Assembly (NCBI GenBank): GCA_963969395.1
Contig: OZ017804.1
Span: forward strand, 19,034,001 to 19,098,000
Direction: 5' to 3'
Length of the DNA: 64,000 nucleotides
Source of the DNA: Pseudoscleropodium purum
Lineage: Eukaryota; Streptophyta; Bryopsida; Hypnales; Brachytheciaceae
In this document: positions 37,690-49,225 of the stretch, piece after piece
Layout: each line of letters starts with the position of its first letter
How positions within the stretch are numbered: the stretch's first letter is position 1
Notes under the pieces: generated by a model
The model's database searches: none
What the model was told of the DNA's origin: nothing
Seen by the model: only the letters and a program-made list of their open reading frames with translations
Program-made: the position numbers and the translations under genes

Positions 37690-38150
37690 TCAAAATGTTT
37701 CACTTGCTTCGATTCCATTTTATAACTATTCACAGTATGATTTTCCCTCCCGTCTTATATTCACTTCTACTTGACGATTTCTTAAAGGAAGAAAATCAAA
37801 TTGGTTTTCCCTCCCGTCTTGAATCCACTTCTGCTTGACGATTTTCTTAAGGAAGAAAATCAAATTGGTTTTATTGAATCCTCAAACTCTTTAGAGCAAA
37901 AAATTTAAGTTGAAGAGGATATAAAGTCTGAAAACCTAGAATGGCAAGGCATAAAAAAAACAGTTCTTTTCACTGTGAACACTAATATCTTAGAATCTAC
38001 TTGGTCAAAGAATTTTTTTCCACGAATTCTCTACAAGAATGATGCAAGATCCTTAAGGTTGGATATGCCAAAAAAGTAGGGTTTTTTCATTAAGGCTCTT
38101 TGTAGTTCGAAATGGCAATTTCGGATTAGTTTTTGGTGAAACAAAGGCAT
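37690..38150 (-). mobile_element. Dispersed repeat family II, copy H (reverse, partial)
   Basis: Read on the minus strand it begins TTCACCAAAAACTAATCCGA, followed by AAATTGCCATTT, and later CAACTTAAATTTTTTGC, the same order as copies at 2797 and 4027. The far end is unclear. It contains the 64-bp tandem duplication listed separately. Confidence 0.5.
37741..37868. repeat. 64-bp tandem duplication
   Basis: Two adjacent 64-bp units, 37741-37804 and 37805-37868, both starting TTTTCCCTCCCGTCTT and ending GAAAATCAAATTGG, with a handful of differences. Confidence 0.9.
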
Positions 38151-38356
38151 GAATCTTCAGAGGTTAAGAGAGAATACCAGTGCAAGCCTCTAGAGATGGA
38201 GGGAAACGACCATAAAACGAGACCGAGAGTGAAAATGGGGAACAACACACCGCATACACCAGTGTCTCCGACCATGACAATCCAAATCGCTCCGACACGA
38301 ACAGTTTTCAAAAAGCTCTGCATACGACCACGGGAAAGCAAGGATCCAAGACTAAG

Positions 38357-38693
38357 CTCCAATACCTTTCCCTACTCACGGCCTGTTAAAATCCTCACAA
38401 CGCCTTAAACGCCGACGATAGCCAAAACAAGACGATACATAGACGCTCCATAAAAACAGCTCAAATCGTAAACTAAATCTCTCAGCCACCCCACCCTCTC
38501 CAGAAGGCAAGAATCCATGGAAGCTCCTCCACAACAATTCTAAACTCCAATGTCTTCCGCGCTATCGCAACCTTCGCGACGTCTTAAGCGCCGAAGGTCG
38601 AACAAGACGATACCTCGCTCCATAAACGCTGCTCAAATCATGAACTAGGTCTCTCACTCAGCCGCCCTACTCCCTCCACAAATGGACATTCCT
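38357..38693. repeat. Diverged tandem duplication (~188-bp period)
   Basis: The block from CTCCAATACC (38357) through CTCAGCCACCCC and following matches the block from CTCCAATGTC (38545) through CTCAGCCGCCCTA. Shared words include CAAGACGATAC and GCTCCATAAA. Confidence 0.7.
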
Positions 38694-38842
38694 CCCAAAG
38701 CTCTTGCACACAATCCCCAATCTACAGTCCCGACTCTCTCTCCATTCTCCCTCTCTCCCTCTCTCCACTCAACCCTGCCGTGTTCTTGCACTCAAATCCG
38801 AGTTACCAAAGCTTGCTCCTGCTCTTCATAAGATAAGATAAG

Positions 38843-38917
38843 GTATGCGCACTCAAAGTCGCCACTTCACTTGTCCAGAAGGCATTCATTTCAAGTGGCG
38901 ATTCTAAGTGCACGTAC
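38843..38917. repeat. 25-bp arm hairpin in the island
   Basis: Arms 38843-38867 and 38893-38917 pair at about 20 of 25 positions around a 25-nt loop. The mismatches are all transitions, which would allow G-U pairing in RNA of one sense. The shared core is TCGCCACTT against AAGTGGCGA. Confidence 0.6.
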
Positions 38918-39270
38918 CTCATAAGTGAGTCCATCTGCACGCCAACACGCACGGATAGAGAGAGAAGAAGAGACACGTAACTGCAGCAACAAAGGACCGG
39001 GGTTCCTCAATCATCATTTTCTACTGCTGGCTCTTGCGAAAGCAAGCCGGCCCTCCGCGCGCCTGCTGCCTCTGCGGAAAACAGAGCATTCCGCCACACA
39101 CACACTACTACTGACGCCTCTTGCCACTGACACCAACACCCGACCCTCTCCAATCGATGGCCCATCATCCCATCATGACTGACCCATGAGTCCATCACCC
39201 GCCATCCCCATGCATGCCCCATACGGAGCCGGCCAGGCCATCATGACTTCCCTCCCGGGTGAAAATTTCC

Positions 39271-39375
39271 ACCAATCCTAGAGCGGGTAAGCAAATCCCA
39301 TCATTAATTCCATCTGGGGGTAGAAACCTCTGACCAATCGCAGAGCGGTTAAGAAAAAACACCAATCAGAACGCG
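39271..39375. promoter_or_regulatory. Cluster of three ACCAATC words
   Basis: ACCAATCCTAGAGCGG at 39271, ACCAATCGCAGAGCGG at 39333 and ACCAATCAGAACGCG at 39361 form a reiterated CCAAT-box-like motif in CpG-containing DNA. It could be promoter sequence of an unseen gene, or simply a small local duplication. Confidence 0.4.
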
Positions 39376-39472
39376 ACTAGTCACTGGGAGTAAGTTAAAC
39401 GGTTTCAGTTTAAGTTACTACAGTAGATAGCTTTTTACCCTACCTGGGTAGTTTGCTTCCATTACCGGTTTT

Positions 39473-39492
39473 AACTTAACTGCAGTTAAGTT
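39473..39492. repeat. Perfect 20-bp palindrome
   Basis: AACTTAACTGCAGTTAAGTT is identical to its reverse complement. Related half-sites (TTAAGTT/AACTTAA) recur nearby at about 39395-39415, near 6803 and near 50205 and 50325. Confidence 0.8.
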
Positions 39493-39873
39493 TCCATTGA
39501 AAATCCTGACCCTAGGGTCATCCGTCAGTCAGGTCAGCCTCTTCTTGTTACGTACCCTTCAAGGAATCAAGGGCGTGGCCTGAGCTATCTCTCCTTCTCG
39601 TAGGGTAGGTGGGTCGGTCGAAACCTCTGATGAGTTTACTACCGTCTGGAGTTAATGGTTACCGAACCATCCCAACCATCCGAACCTACCTCCCGTGGGA
39701 CCGACCGACCGACCGACCCAAGTCGAGGAACCATTGGTTGTTGCTTGTGTCAGACTGGGATCCCCTCATTTACTGCTTGGAGCCTCTGACCCAGACCGAG
39801 GGACGGCAACAGGGAAATACTGAAATCGGCTCATCTTCTTGGGACTGCCCTTTCAAGAGCTGGTTGTCTTTTC

Positions 39874-40010
39874 GGAGAAGCTAAAAGTCCTTTGAAACAA
39901 TTTTCGGTAAATTTTTGTAGGAAGAAAAGTGGAATTGGCATCAAACCCAAGTTGTTTCATGTTTTTTGGACCTTTGTGGAATTAGTTACGAATTTCTGAA
40001 GTTGGAGAAA
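39874..40010 (-). mobile_element. MITE-like repeat, family I (truncated copy)
   Basis: Matches the copy at 425-735 through the GGAATTGGCAT...TGGAATTAGTTACGAATTTC stretch, then stops abruptly near 40010 where unrelated sequence begins. It is a truncated fragment. Confidence 0.6.
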
Positions 40011-40904
40011 GGGACAGCATGCAAGAAGGGGTGGCTTTTTAATAGTTCACTTTGTGGTATTTGCAGTCATCCAAAGTCTTTGGGGGCAGTTTTTAACCCT
40101 ACAAGGATAGGCCCCATGACCATTGATTTCAAGCAAGCCTCATCATCCATCACTTTGTTTGCTTGGCATTTTGCTACTACATATGAATGGAAATTTTTAT
40201 ATTTTTTTTAAAGGTGAAATCTTATATCTTCTACAGATCAAAAAATGTTCAAATTTTTTGGAGAAATTTGGATGTTGCTATGAATTTTTATTTATTTTAA
40301 ATGAAGAAAATTCCTATCAAATGCAAAATATACTCGGAAATCTGAAATTTTCACATAGATATAGATTATAGTGTATAACATCATGGGATAAACTAGAGTT
40401 TTTGTGTCATTCTAAAATTAGAAAATCAACAAACAATGGTTATAGTCCCAAAGTTCATATTGCTAAAAAATACTGAAATTTATGAATCTTCAAAATGTCC
40501 AATTGGAGTAGAAACTTCACTTGGTAAAATTCATTTCATTAGTTGGACTCAAATTCATAAAATATTGTTTTCAAGGCTAAAATTCACACAAATAATAAAT
40601 AGAAAGAAATGGCCAGAATAGACTTCGGCAAGGATCCATGAATTAAGCATTTTAAAAAAAAAATCAATAATACCATAATGAGGGGATTTGCAATACCATT
40701 TACTAAAAAATACTCAAGTAGCTTCCCAAAACAATATTGGATAATAAAAAGGGTTTTCACCGTCCTACAATCTCAAATGAAGTCATCCATCAAACATTTA
40801 GTATCAATGGTGTCCATTTAGGGTTAATTCATATTAAGAGCATTTTCTTTGAAAATAAGCCTATGACCACATAAACTTAGTTTAAGTTCAAAATTTACTA
40901 CTAA
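40011..40904. other. AT-rich repeat-derived DNA, no gene seen
   Basis: 40210-40400 resembles 1890-2110 (words ATCTGAAATTTTC, ATTATAGT) and is likely a dispersed repeat. No coding evidence. Confidence 0.4.
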
Positions 40905-41210
40905 GGTAGAAAGTCCATAAAGCGCTCAAGTTTTTTAAGCATCTTCTAATGCAAAGGTACATCTCTTAATTGCACCAAAAATGTATGAAGAGTGTACATT
41001 TGAGGAGGTTGACAATTTTAGCAACCATTGCATTTCAACTAAAAAAATTCGTAATTAATTCCACAAAACTCAAAAAACTATGAAACAACTTGGGTCAAAT
41101 GTCAATTCCATTTGTCTTTCAAAGAAAAATGACTAAAAATATTTCAAAGAAGTCTTACCTCCCAAAATTAATTTTTAGCCCTTAAATCAGTGCTTTATGG
41201 ACCTTGCACC
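40905..41210 (+). mobile_element. 306-bp MITE, family I (best-preserved copy)
   Basis: The left terminus GGTAGAAAGTCCATAAAGCG and right terminus GCTTTATGGACCTTGCACC are imperfect inverted repeats, flanked by TAA at 40902-40904 and TAA at 41211-41213. A 3-bp TAA duplication fits PIF/Harbinger-derived MITEs. The interior carries the family-I blocks AATTAATTCCACAAAACT and GAAACAACTTGGGT. It is non-coding. Use this copy as the family reference. Confidence 0.78.
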
Positions 41211-41213
41211 TAA

Positions 41214-43529
41214 TTGGGTTCTCATTTCATTACTACCTTATTAGTGAACGTTATTTTTAAATTTTTTTTAGAAATGACATCGAAAGTTTTAGTTCTGTGT
41301 TAATAATTGAAATTATTTTGAATTTTTGAAGGAAAAGTGGGAAATATTCATATCAAATACAATATATGGATAATTATGTAAAGACCAAAGGTAGTCCAAA
41401 TTCTCATAATTGTGGATATGAATTATAATTTAATAATGAATTTCAAACACAATGTTTTTAGTTGTAATATGCAAAGTATAAATCATGTTTGTATAGTTGG
41501 ATCTACTACTATACTTATCAATATTTATAAATAAAAAAAATGAAACCAAAAATTATTATTTCTTTACAAATTTCATTATTGATCGAATAATAATAATTTT
41601 CAAAAGAATTTTTTCCTCTAAGTTCAAATATAGGTTATAGTTTTGGTATTTTTTTCAAAAAAAATTGTTTCATATGACTTAACCAATATATTATACTTCA
41701 ACTAATTGGAGGACCATCTTTGTAGAAGAATCATACGAAAGCTTACATAGAATTATTAGAACAACAAAGAGAATAGTGGAAAAGATCATAACGTTCTTGA
41801 ACCAAAAGTTGAAGGTGTCCTTCATATAGTGTTCTCACATAAGGAATATTTTTTATAGTGCTACCATAATTTAGGAAGTTTTTTCATTCTAGAGTTTTGT
41901 TAGAGGCAATATGCAAATATTAGTTGTGAATGTTGAATAATTTTTTTAAAGAAAACAAAATTTGTACTTGCATTACATAAGAGTTACAATTATTGAGCAG
42001 AAAACCCTAATAAGCATCATCGATGTTATGACATTTCCAATACACAAAAAATAGTATTATATTTTGTAAGTGACTCCATCAACTAAAAACTATGAGACTA
42101 ATTTTTGGTAAAGCCCCCCCTCCAGTGAAGACAAGAATAAATTCAAATTAGAGAAAATTAACTACTAGTAGATTATTAGCAATAAATCAATGTAAAGAGT
42201 AGTCTTTGCACTAATAAAAATACCTTCCAATCTCCATGTGCCAAAACTAGTAAGGAAGAGGGGAGGAAAGAGGGTATTAAAATTGTTTGAGACCTTTTCT
42301 TTTTCTCACTTAAATCTTTCAACTCTTGAATACATTGAGATAGAAAAATACACACCTTGTAGATAGAAAAATAATGTGACATAGAATTTTTAAATTTGAC
42401 AATTCATAAAATATGGTCAAAAATCCATGTTAAAAAATTGTTATATTTTTGGATTTTAAACCATTGACTACCGCATTTTTAATATTTAATATTTCCTTTG
42501 GAAATTAGCCTTTGAATATTGTTAAAAGAAACCACCATAATCCTCTCCAAAATAACCAAGAAAGGATGACATTTTCAAATACAAAATCAATGTACATATG
42601 TTTGGATGAATAAATAATGTTTTATCCATAATCTATATATTCATTAAATAGTTTGAGTGTGAGACAAGTGTGCTCCAAAGAATGGCATGGTGTTCTTGCA
42701 AGTGTGTAAGATATTTTGGACCATCGATGAAGAAAGGATTAGACTAAATAAGTATAAATGTAGAACTTGAGCAAAATTACTACTAAGATTCTTCGAATAG
42801 AATTTCAACACTTAATTTTCCTTGTTCTAAAGAGATTGAGTCTACTATCATCAAAGATTGCATCTAAAAAAAAGTTATATGTATCCAAGAAGTGACCCCT
42901 TTTCCCTAATTAAACATTCTTGAACTTCAAGGCAATGGTCCCTTTGATTCCCACGAATCAAAGCTTCTTTCACTAGAAAATCTTTGCATGCAAACTTGCC
43001 AATAAATTGTGTGCCATTTGTAACATGAATAACTTTTATTAGAATGTTGATGTAGAAGGAATGCCTCCCTATTCAAGAATGTTATATTAGAAGAAGTGCA
43101 AACTCAAGTGGTATACCTTGTTTTGAAAGTTGGAAAATTTAGAATTAAAAATAAATAAAAATATAAAAAAAGACTAAAAGAAGAAGAAGAAAGTAGAATA
43201 ACTCAATTTGTAAGAAAAGAAAAAGAAGAAAGAAAATAGAGAAGGTTCAATTGATGGTCTAAAGTAGGAGCCAGGGAGTACTAGCATGTGAACATAGAAT
43301 CTATAAGTCCATGGCCTTGAGAATTTATATTACATGCCTTCTATAGTTATGAGTGTTTATATTATAAATACCTATATTGCAAACTCTTTCTATGTTGTAG
43401 GTACATATATTATAAACACCTTCAAATGGTTGTAGATATATATCTACAACTAGGTTCAAGGCTTGTAGGCTCATGTCTTTGCCCTCACATACTAACATCG
43501 TTGCTATGATTCAAAAATAGTGTGTATAC
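41214..43529. other. AT-rich gene desert
   Basis: No supported gene, RNA or element with clear ends. A-rich purine stretches lie at about 43140-43240. A word near 43450 is shared, inverted, with 14257. Confidence 0.4.
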
Positions 43530-43650
43530 CACTAAAATGCTCCATTTATTGATTTTGATTGTTGAGCAAACAATGATGAATTCAAATCAATTCTAAAAAT
43601 TCCACATCACTTGCTCAATGATCAAAATCAATAAATGGAGCATTTTAGTG
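43530..43650. mobile_element. 121-bp fold-back element with ATAC duplication
   Basis: Arms 43530-43569 and 43611-43650 are 40-bp inverted repeats with about two mismatches (outer end CACTAAAATGCTCCATTTAT), around a 41-bp spacer. The direct repeat ATAC flanks both sides (43526-43529 and 43651-43654). It is almost entirely stem, so it is a fold-back or MITE-sized insertion. Confidence 0.8.
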
Positions 43651-43799
43651 ATACATCCACCATTTCTCATAGAGATTTTTTCTAGTAGGACTGAGGGAGT
43701 ATATATATATATTAGAGAATTGCATTTGGAACTTTAAAAATGTACATTGAGCATATATAATGGCAGAAGTAGGATGACTTTTTGAATTATGGCATAAGA

Positions 43800-44092
43800 T
43801 AGGGTGTTTCAAAAATGTATCTACTCTAAAAGTGACCACTAACACAAAAGTATATTTTTCTTTCTTCAATGTACTAACAACATATATTTTATGTGGAGGT
43901 CACTTCCAATGACTATTGCGTTTCAACTTCAAAAATTCCCCCAAATATGAAACGGCTTTGGTTCTATGCTGATTTTGTTGTGTTCTTTGTACAAAAATTT
44001 AATGAAAACTGTTTTAAGGAGTTTCTCCCCAAATACAATCACCTCTTAAAAAAATCACTTTTAAGAGTTCTCCCACAGTCCTACGTTACCAC
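43800..44092 (+). mobile_element. MITE-like repeat, family I (copy)
   Basis: Shares the order of blocks with 40905-41210: TCTAAAAGTGACCACTAAC, then TTTCTTCAATGTAC, then CGTTTCAACTTCAAAAATTC and ATGAAACGGCTTTGG. The right end reads CACTTTTAAGAGTTCTCCC, an imperfect inverted match to the left. A 73-codon open frame across it is an accident of the repeat. Confidence 0.55.
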
Positions 44093-45218
44093 CGTATTTC
44101 ACCATACAAAGTGACAAAATTGAATGTCCTCCTCTAGTTTGTCCTTGGCTCCTTGCCCTTGATTTCATCCATGGCAACATTCATCAATGATCACCATTTA
44201 TAACCAACCATCATTTCTAACCAAGGACATGACAAAGGGAACAATCATAGAATCTTGGACTCTCTAAAAGGGAAAGAGGAGAAAAAAAATGCAACTCACT
44301 CACTTTTAGTGGAGCATCTTGACAAAGCAACCAAAATAGCAAGTCTAAGCAGAAACAAGAAAGAGAAGTTGAGTTTTCAAAGAAGATACAAATATTCACT
44401 ACTTGTGCTATGCGATGATTTTGTAGACATTGAAGGACATTAATTGATTGATTCCTAAGCACTCCAATGTCCATATTTAGGACATTGAATAGAGTGTTTT
44501 TTTGGCCAAAACATTTGGTCCAAATATCTTCTTTGTTCCAAGCATTTTTTGAATCTTGGAAAAAAAATATTTTCTTAAAACCAATTTTGATGATATTGAC
44601 ATAAAAGAATCAATTTTTACAAAGATGTAAGCAAAAATGTGCAACAGCTCAACTTAAAAAAGGACTCAAACATTGAAGTATGACACTAATCTATAAGTGT
44701 CTCATAGTCTAATATTGTAAGGTAAACTTTGCCTAAAATCACCCAAATAGTATTCGAGCATAGTTTCTACAATTAAACTAAGGGAGGCAATTCATTCCTA
44801 ACTAACACACCCATTTCTAGCGATGTAGGTTGTTCTCTTTTTGTGCAGAAGAAAGGAATATGTATAAATTATGGTGCAGTTCCTAGTGGTGTTGTGGTGC
44901 ATTGTAATTGGCTATAAGACTCTCAATATTGCAACTGCCCCTTGGTGGATTTTGTAACTCACCGTTGGTTAGCAAGAAAAAAATCTATATCACAAAAATG
45001 GAAGAAGTCCATCTTCTGCTAAAAAATTCATGGTAATTTGGTTTTGCAAGAAATATGAAAAGAATAAATATGAAAGCCTCTTAATATTGTATTTACATAC
45101 ATGCAAAAAATTACCCACTCAAAAACCCACCTTCCAAATAGATAAAACTACTTAAGTGGTTTGAAATGGGTTGCCTTACTTATCTAATAAGTTTTTGTTG
45201 GGCCTTTGTTCAACAATA
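44093..45218. other. AT-rich intergenic DNA, no gene seen
   Basis: Short open frames at 44217-44474 on both strands overlap each other and show no recognisable features. Nothing else supported. Confidence 0.4.
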
Positions 45219-45533
45219 GGAAGTTCTAAAAGTGCACACATTCTAAAAGCACCCACCTCCTTAAATGTACATTGCATGTATATGTTGCTTTTGTAGCCTT
45301 TAGCCATGTACAAATAGTGTACATTTTTCGGAGGTGGACACTATTAGAACCTTATGCTAGCTTCAAAATTTTATAACTAATTCCACAAAGCTCCAAAAAA
45401 TTTGAAACGACTTGGGTTAGATGCTAATTCTATTTGTCTTTCACAAAAAAATTATTGAAAACTATTTGAAGAAGTTCCACCTCTCCAAAAATCAATTCCA
45501 ACTCCTAAATGGTCGATTTATGGACCTTCTACC
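45219..45533 (+). mobile_element. MITE-like repeat, family I (copy)
   Basis: 315 bp collinear with 40905-41210 (AACTAATTCCACAAAGCTCC, GAAACGACTTGGGT). The right terminus TTTATGGACCTTCTACC is followed by TTA; the left terminus GGAAGTTCTAAAAGTG is diverged. Confidence 0.65.
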
Positions 45534-45566
45534 TTACAATGAGTCTCATCAATCTGTTTGTTCATA

Positions 45567-45869
45567 GTAGTCTGCTCTAAGTGCGTCCATGCTCTAAAAG
45601 TGATCATGACACAGAGGTACATTTTGCTTTCTTCAATATATTAGTAGTGAACATTTCGAGAGGTGGGTGCTTCTAGTGACCACTACATTTCAACTTTAAA
45701 AAAAATTGTAACTAATTCCACAAAGGTTAAAAAAATATGAAACAACTTGAATTAGATGCCATTTCCATTTTTATTCCTCCAAAAATTTGCTGAAAATTAT
45801 CTCAAGGGGTTTTGCTTCCACCAAAGGCAATCAACTCTTAAAATGGTCGCTTTATGAGCACACACTACC
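45567..45869 (+). mobile_element. MITE-like repeat, family I (copy)
   Basis: 303 bp lying 33 bp downstream of, and in the same orientation as, another copy. The left end GTAGTCTGCTCTAAGTGCG and the complement of the right end, GGTAGTGTGTGCTCATAAAG, are related. The shared interior includes AACTAATTCCACAAAGG and ATGAAACAACTTG. It is non-coding. Confidence 0.65.
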
Positions 45870-46310
45870 TTAACAAGAAAACTGAAGATTCATCAAAGTC
45901 CGTCGTACAGAAAGGCAGATTTTGTCAAGCCCTTACAACAATTGGTAAGTTTGCCAGTGACAAGATTGGGACGAAGCGTTTGTAACTTACGAATCGAACG
46001 GGGATGGGAGCATATTGGCATGTGCATTGTGTGGCAAACCTGTTGCAAAAACAAGCAGCTCCAGGGCCTGCAAAGGTGGTCCATTAACTTCCCCCAACCT
46101 AGCTTTTTCCATTTATGAGTGATGCAGCATGGACTGACCATTGAGGAGTCCGTCAGCCACAACAACATCTCGCAAGAAACAATTTCAATAACTTATGGAA
46201 ATTTCAATGACAGAGGGTGCATGGATGGGGAAATCGGAGCAAGTTCATTTTCGGGGCCCCAACGGAGGGTGAGGGGGGAACGACTTCTTTATATTTGCAT
46301 TCTATAATTG
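45870..46310. other. Small CpG-richer island, no recognised gene
   Basis: About 440 bp of more balanced DNA in an AT-rich setting. The minus strand holds overlapping open frames (91 codons at 45893-46168, and a second, shifted frame open over about 50 codons), neither recognised. It could be an exon, a captured gene fragment or part of a larger element. Confidence 0.3.
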
Positions 46311-46324
46311 TGAGGCCTTCAAAT

Positions 46325-46730
46325 TGTAAAGGACTATCAATGGTCTTCTTTTTGTCAAAAAAAAAAACACACTCAAAACTGCCATTTTTATTGTAAAGGG
46401 GCCAAAAATCTTCCGATTGATAATTTGTTTTTGAAGGGCATATATTTAATTGTTGAGTCTTGCACTAGACTAGTGTGAGAGTGTGTGGAAAAAAATTTCA
46501 GAAACTTTGACTACATAGATTACACATGATACTAGAATATAAATGGAAGAAAATAAGGGTTTTTTTTTTCACCTTGTGTGATTAGATTATGAGACTTTGA
46601 ATCTTCTTAACTTATAATCTTTGCTTTGTAGAGCATGAATTAAAATATTTAATCAAGAAGAATTGAGTTGAGAGTAAAAAGAAAAATTTTAAAAAGAAAG
46701 GTGATTCTCTACTTTGTGCAAAGGAGAGAT
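46325..46730 (+). mobile_element. Dispersed repeat family II, copy F (partial)
   Basis: Contains CTCAAAACTGCCATTTTTA, then a block around TTGTTGAGTCTTGCACTAGA and GAGACTTTGAATCTTCTTAA, in the same order as 2797-3667 and 4027-4907. It then breaks off near 46700. No right terminus is seen. Confidence 0.5.
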
Positions 46731-48799
46731 GCTACCCCAAAGTTGGTGTTCTCTTCTTTATAGAAGTGCACAACAATACTTTGTATACTCACTGACGGAG
46801 TAATTGCTAATACAATCATTGAATATTATAGGTTAAGGGAGAAAAGTGCCAACAAGGTTTTGAAGTGATTTGTCATTGCAATTCATGGGTGCTTTGAGCT
46901 AAAATTCTTGAAGCGTCCTACATTTCGAGATTTACACAAGCAAATGGAGATGAAACCTCAGTGGGTTTTTCTGAGGATGTTTGCATCCCTAGATTGCATG
47001 CATAAGGTGTAGCAAAATTGTTTTTTAGCGTGTTAGGGGCAATTCTAAGACAAAGACAATATTCACTTAGTTCTTTTAGAAGTTGTAACTGACCAATCAT
47101 TGTAAATTTAACATTCTATTTTGGAATTATTTAGAGGCAACAATGACATAAATGTCTTAGACGAATCCCCTATGCTTTGAAAGCTATTGGATATTGAAGC
47201 CCATTACTAGACCTTTGTGGCCAATGGCCATAAATAATCATGATACTATTTGCTTAGTAACAATATCTATCCCTATAATTGTTTTGTGCAGATTATCTTA
47301 CCAGAATGCAAGAACTTGCACTCCACTTCCTCCCACTAGCAAGCACTAGTTCAAGCTCTTCTTCACAATACACCTAGAAATTTCCACACACAAGTTGTGA
47401 CGGGCCTTTGTTGATTGGTATTGTAAAAATGGTTGTGGTGACTAGGTCTTGCAAGCTTTAAATTTACAACAAACACTAGATGAGATTTACTTGCTTGATT
47501 CTTCTAGGTTCTCAGATTGTAGGAACTTAACCACAGTAGCAATTTGACTTGACAAAGTGACTACCACATCACATAATAATAAATTATTATTATCTTTTTA
47601 ATTTTTAATTTTTTGATGTCAAACCCAAAGAAGTCAAAATGACTACACCACTTGTCTTTTTTATCTTGTTCTCAAAAAACTACAAATAGAGACAAAGAGA
47701 CATATATTAATACTTTGTACTTCCTTTAACTCAAAGGTAGAATTAAATATCTAGGAAAAAGTGTCATGAGATGGACAAACTTCTTTAACTTATGTTGATG
47801 ATAACTACCTTGCTTTTGAGCACAAATTCTTGGATTCTCTATAATATTTTTGTAAGCCTTTTTAACAATGTTATGAACTTTTGAGCATGAGCTAAGGGAG
47901 CTAAAGCATGTGTATGGTGACATACCACTAATAAAGTCAAGAAGTAAATGCACAAATTAAATTGCACCTTAGGTCTACTGCAAATTTGAGATCATAATTA
48001 ATTTTTAAGATTTCCAATAGAACTTTTCTTAAGGAAAAAAATAACTGTTTTTGCTCTAATGTTTCAAAATGGGATAATTTCCCTCCATTAGAATGGAATT
48101 GGTAGAATTTAAATAACACAAAATAGACACAAGCAAATTTGCATAATTTTTCCAAATCAACAACAAATTTTGATATGGTCACATTCCACATTACCTTGCA
48201 AATGGAGGTATTTAGAATTAGTGCAATCATCCACTATCCAAATCTATCATTTTTTGTGCCTATTTCATGTGAATTTTTTAAACGCTTACATGACTCAAAT
48301 CATAATTTCATAAAAACAAGAGGATTTTTCTTTCATTGTTTTGAGCAATGGGGATGGAGATGTTCTAACATCAATTGTATGAGTCCTAATATTAGACCCT
48401 AGAGGACTTTGAAGTAATTTCAAATTTCAAAACTATGAAGATGTGGAATCTCTAGTAGAAAGAGGTTGTCTCAAGGTACCAAACACTAGTATAGTAGTTA
48501 ATTCCCTAAAGCCCCTATTTCTATTTGTGGATAAAGTGCAATCTTTGAGGGATAATTTAGTGATGGTTTTCAAATAAAATTTATAAACAATGACTGATAG
48601 ATTATATTGTAGGATGTTAAATCCATCCTTAAAAATAGGCTTTGCAAGGGTGAATTTTGTGTTCTATGAAGTAAATGTAAAAAAAGCCCCCTATTTTGAG
48701 TTGTGTCAATTCTATGTTCTTCACTTCCACAAACTAATTTGGAACCTTTAATTGCAATCATAAATTCAAAATTTACTAATTTTATCACATGTAGAAAAT
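46731..48799. other. AT-rich intergenic DNA, no gene seen
   Basis: Short frames only, none with recognisable content. No clear element ends. Confidence 0.4.
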
Positions 48800-49075
48800 A
48801 AAAAATTCAAATATAGCAGAACCACCCATTATCAATGAGGAACCTATACTCAACCTCAAGGGTGCAATTATTTCCAACTAAGGCTAGAATAAATTTCCAA
48901 CCAAAGTTTAGAATGTGTTTTTTCTCCTTTTCAAAGTCGTGACTAATTAAGTCATGGCACAGGTCCCAAAGTAGTGAGCAGGAAGTAGTTTTTGAATGAT
49001 TGGAATTGGATGACTCTACACATTGGTTATAGGTAGGGACTAGTTGCCAACTTCTAAAATTCATAGTAATTTGAA
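48800..49075 (-). mobile_element. Decayed relative of the 9154-9546 element
   Basis: The complement strand encodes a peptide track (QCVESSNSN..., then LISHDFEKEKK) that parallels the 9154-9546 element (QCLESSNSD..., LISSNFEKDTKK). The nucleotide pattern near 48825-48865 resembles its right end without an intact inverted repeat. It is an old copy that has lost its termini. The shared peptide-like pattern might trace back to a former coding part. Confidence 0.5.
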
Positions 49076-49225
49076 ATCAAAGCATCAAATTACAAAAAAT
49101 AATCTCAATCCTTGTGATTTATATCTTCCAACAAGGTAAAATATTTACATTGCCCTATATTGCTCCAAAATATATATGGAATCTCTAAAGTGGTCAACTA
49201 TGAGTGATTTTGCCATATTTTTCCT

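Larger units (their letters stand above)
38156..39870. other. CpG-richer island without a recognised gene
   Basis: Gene- or promoter-like composition. It contains a diverged tandem duplication (38357-38693), CT-rich leader-like DNA at about 38735-38775, a hairpin (38843-38917), three CCAAT words and a 20-bp palindrome, each listed separately. A 79-codon minus-strand frame at 38126-38362 has no recognisable features and its last part lies in a repeat. No gene is called. Confidence 0.4.

Noticed and set aside
38126..38362. Hydrophobic 79-codon minus-strand frame
   Set aside because: Its C-terminal part lies in a family II repeat, and an equally open frame exists on the other strand. No homologue recognised.
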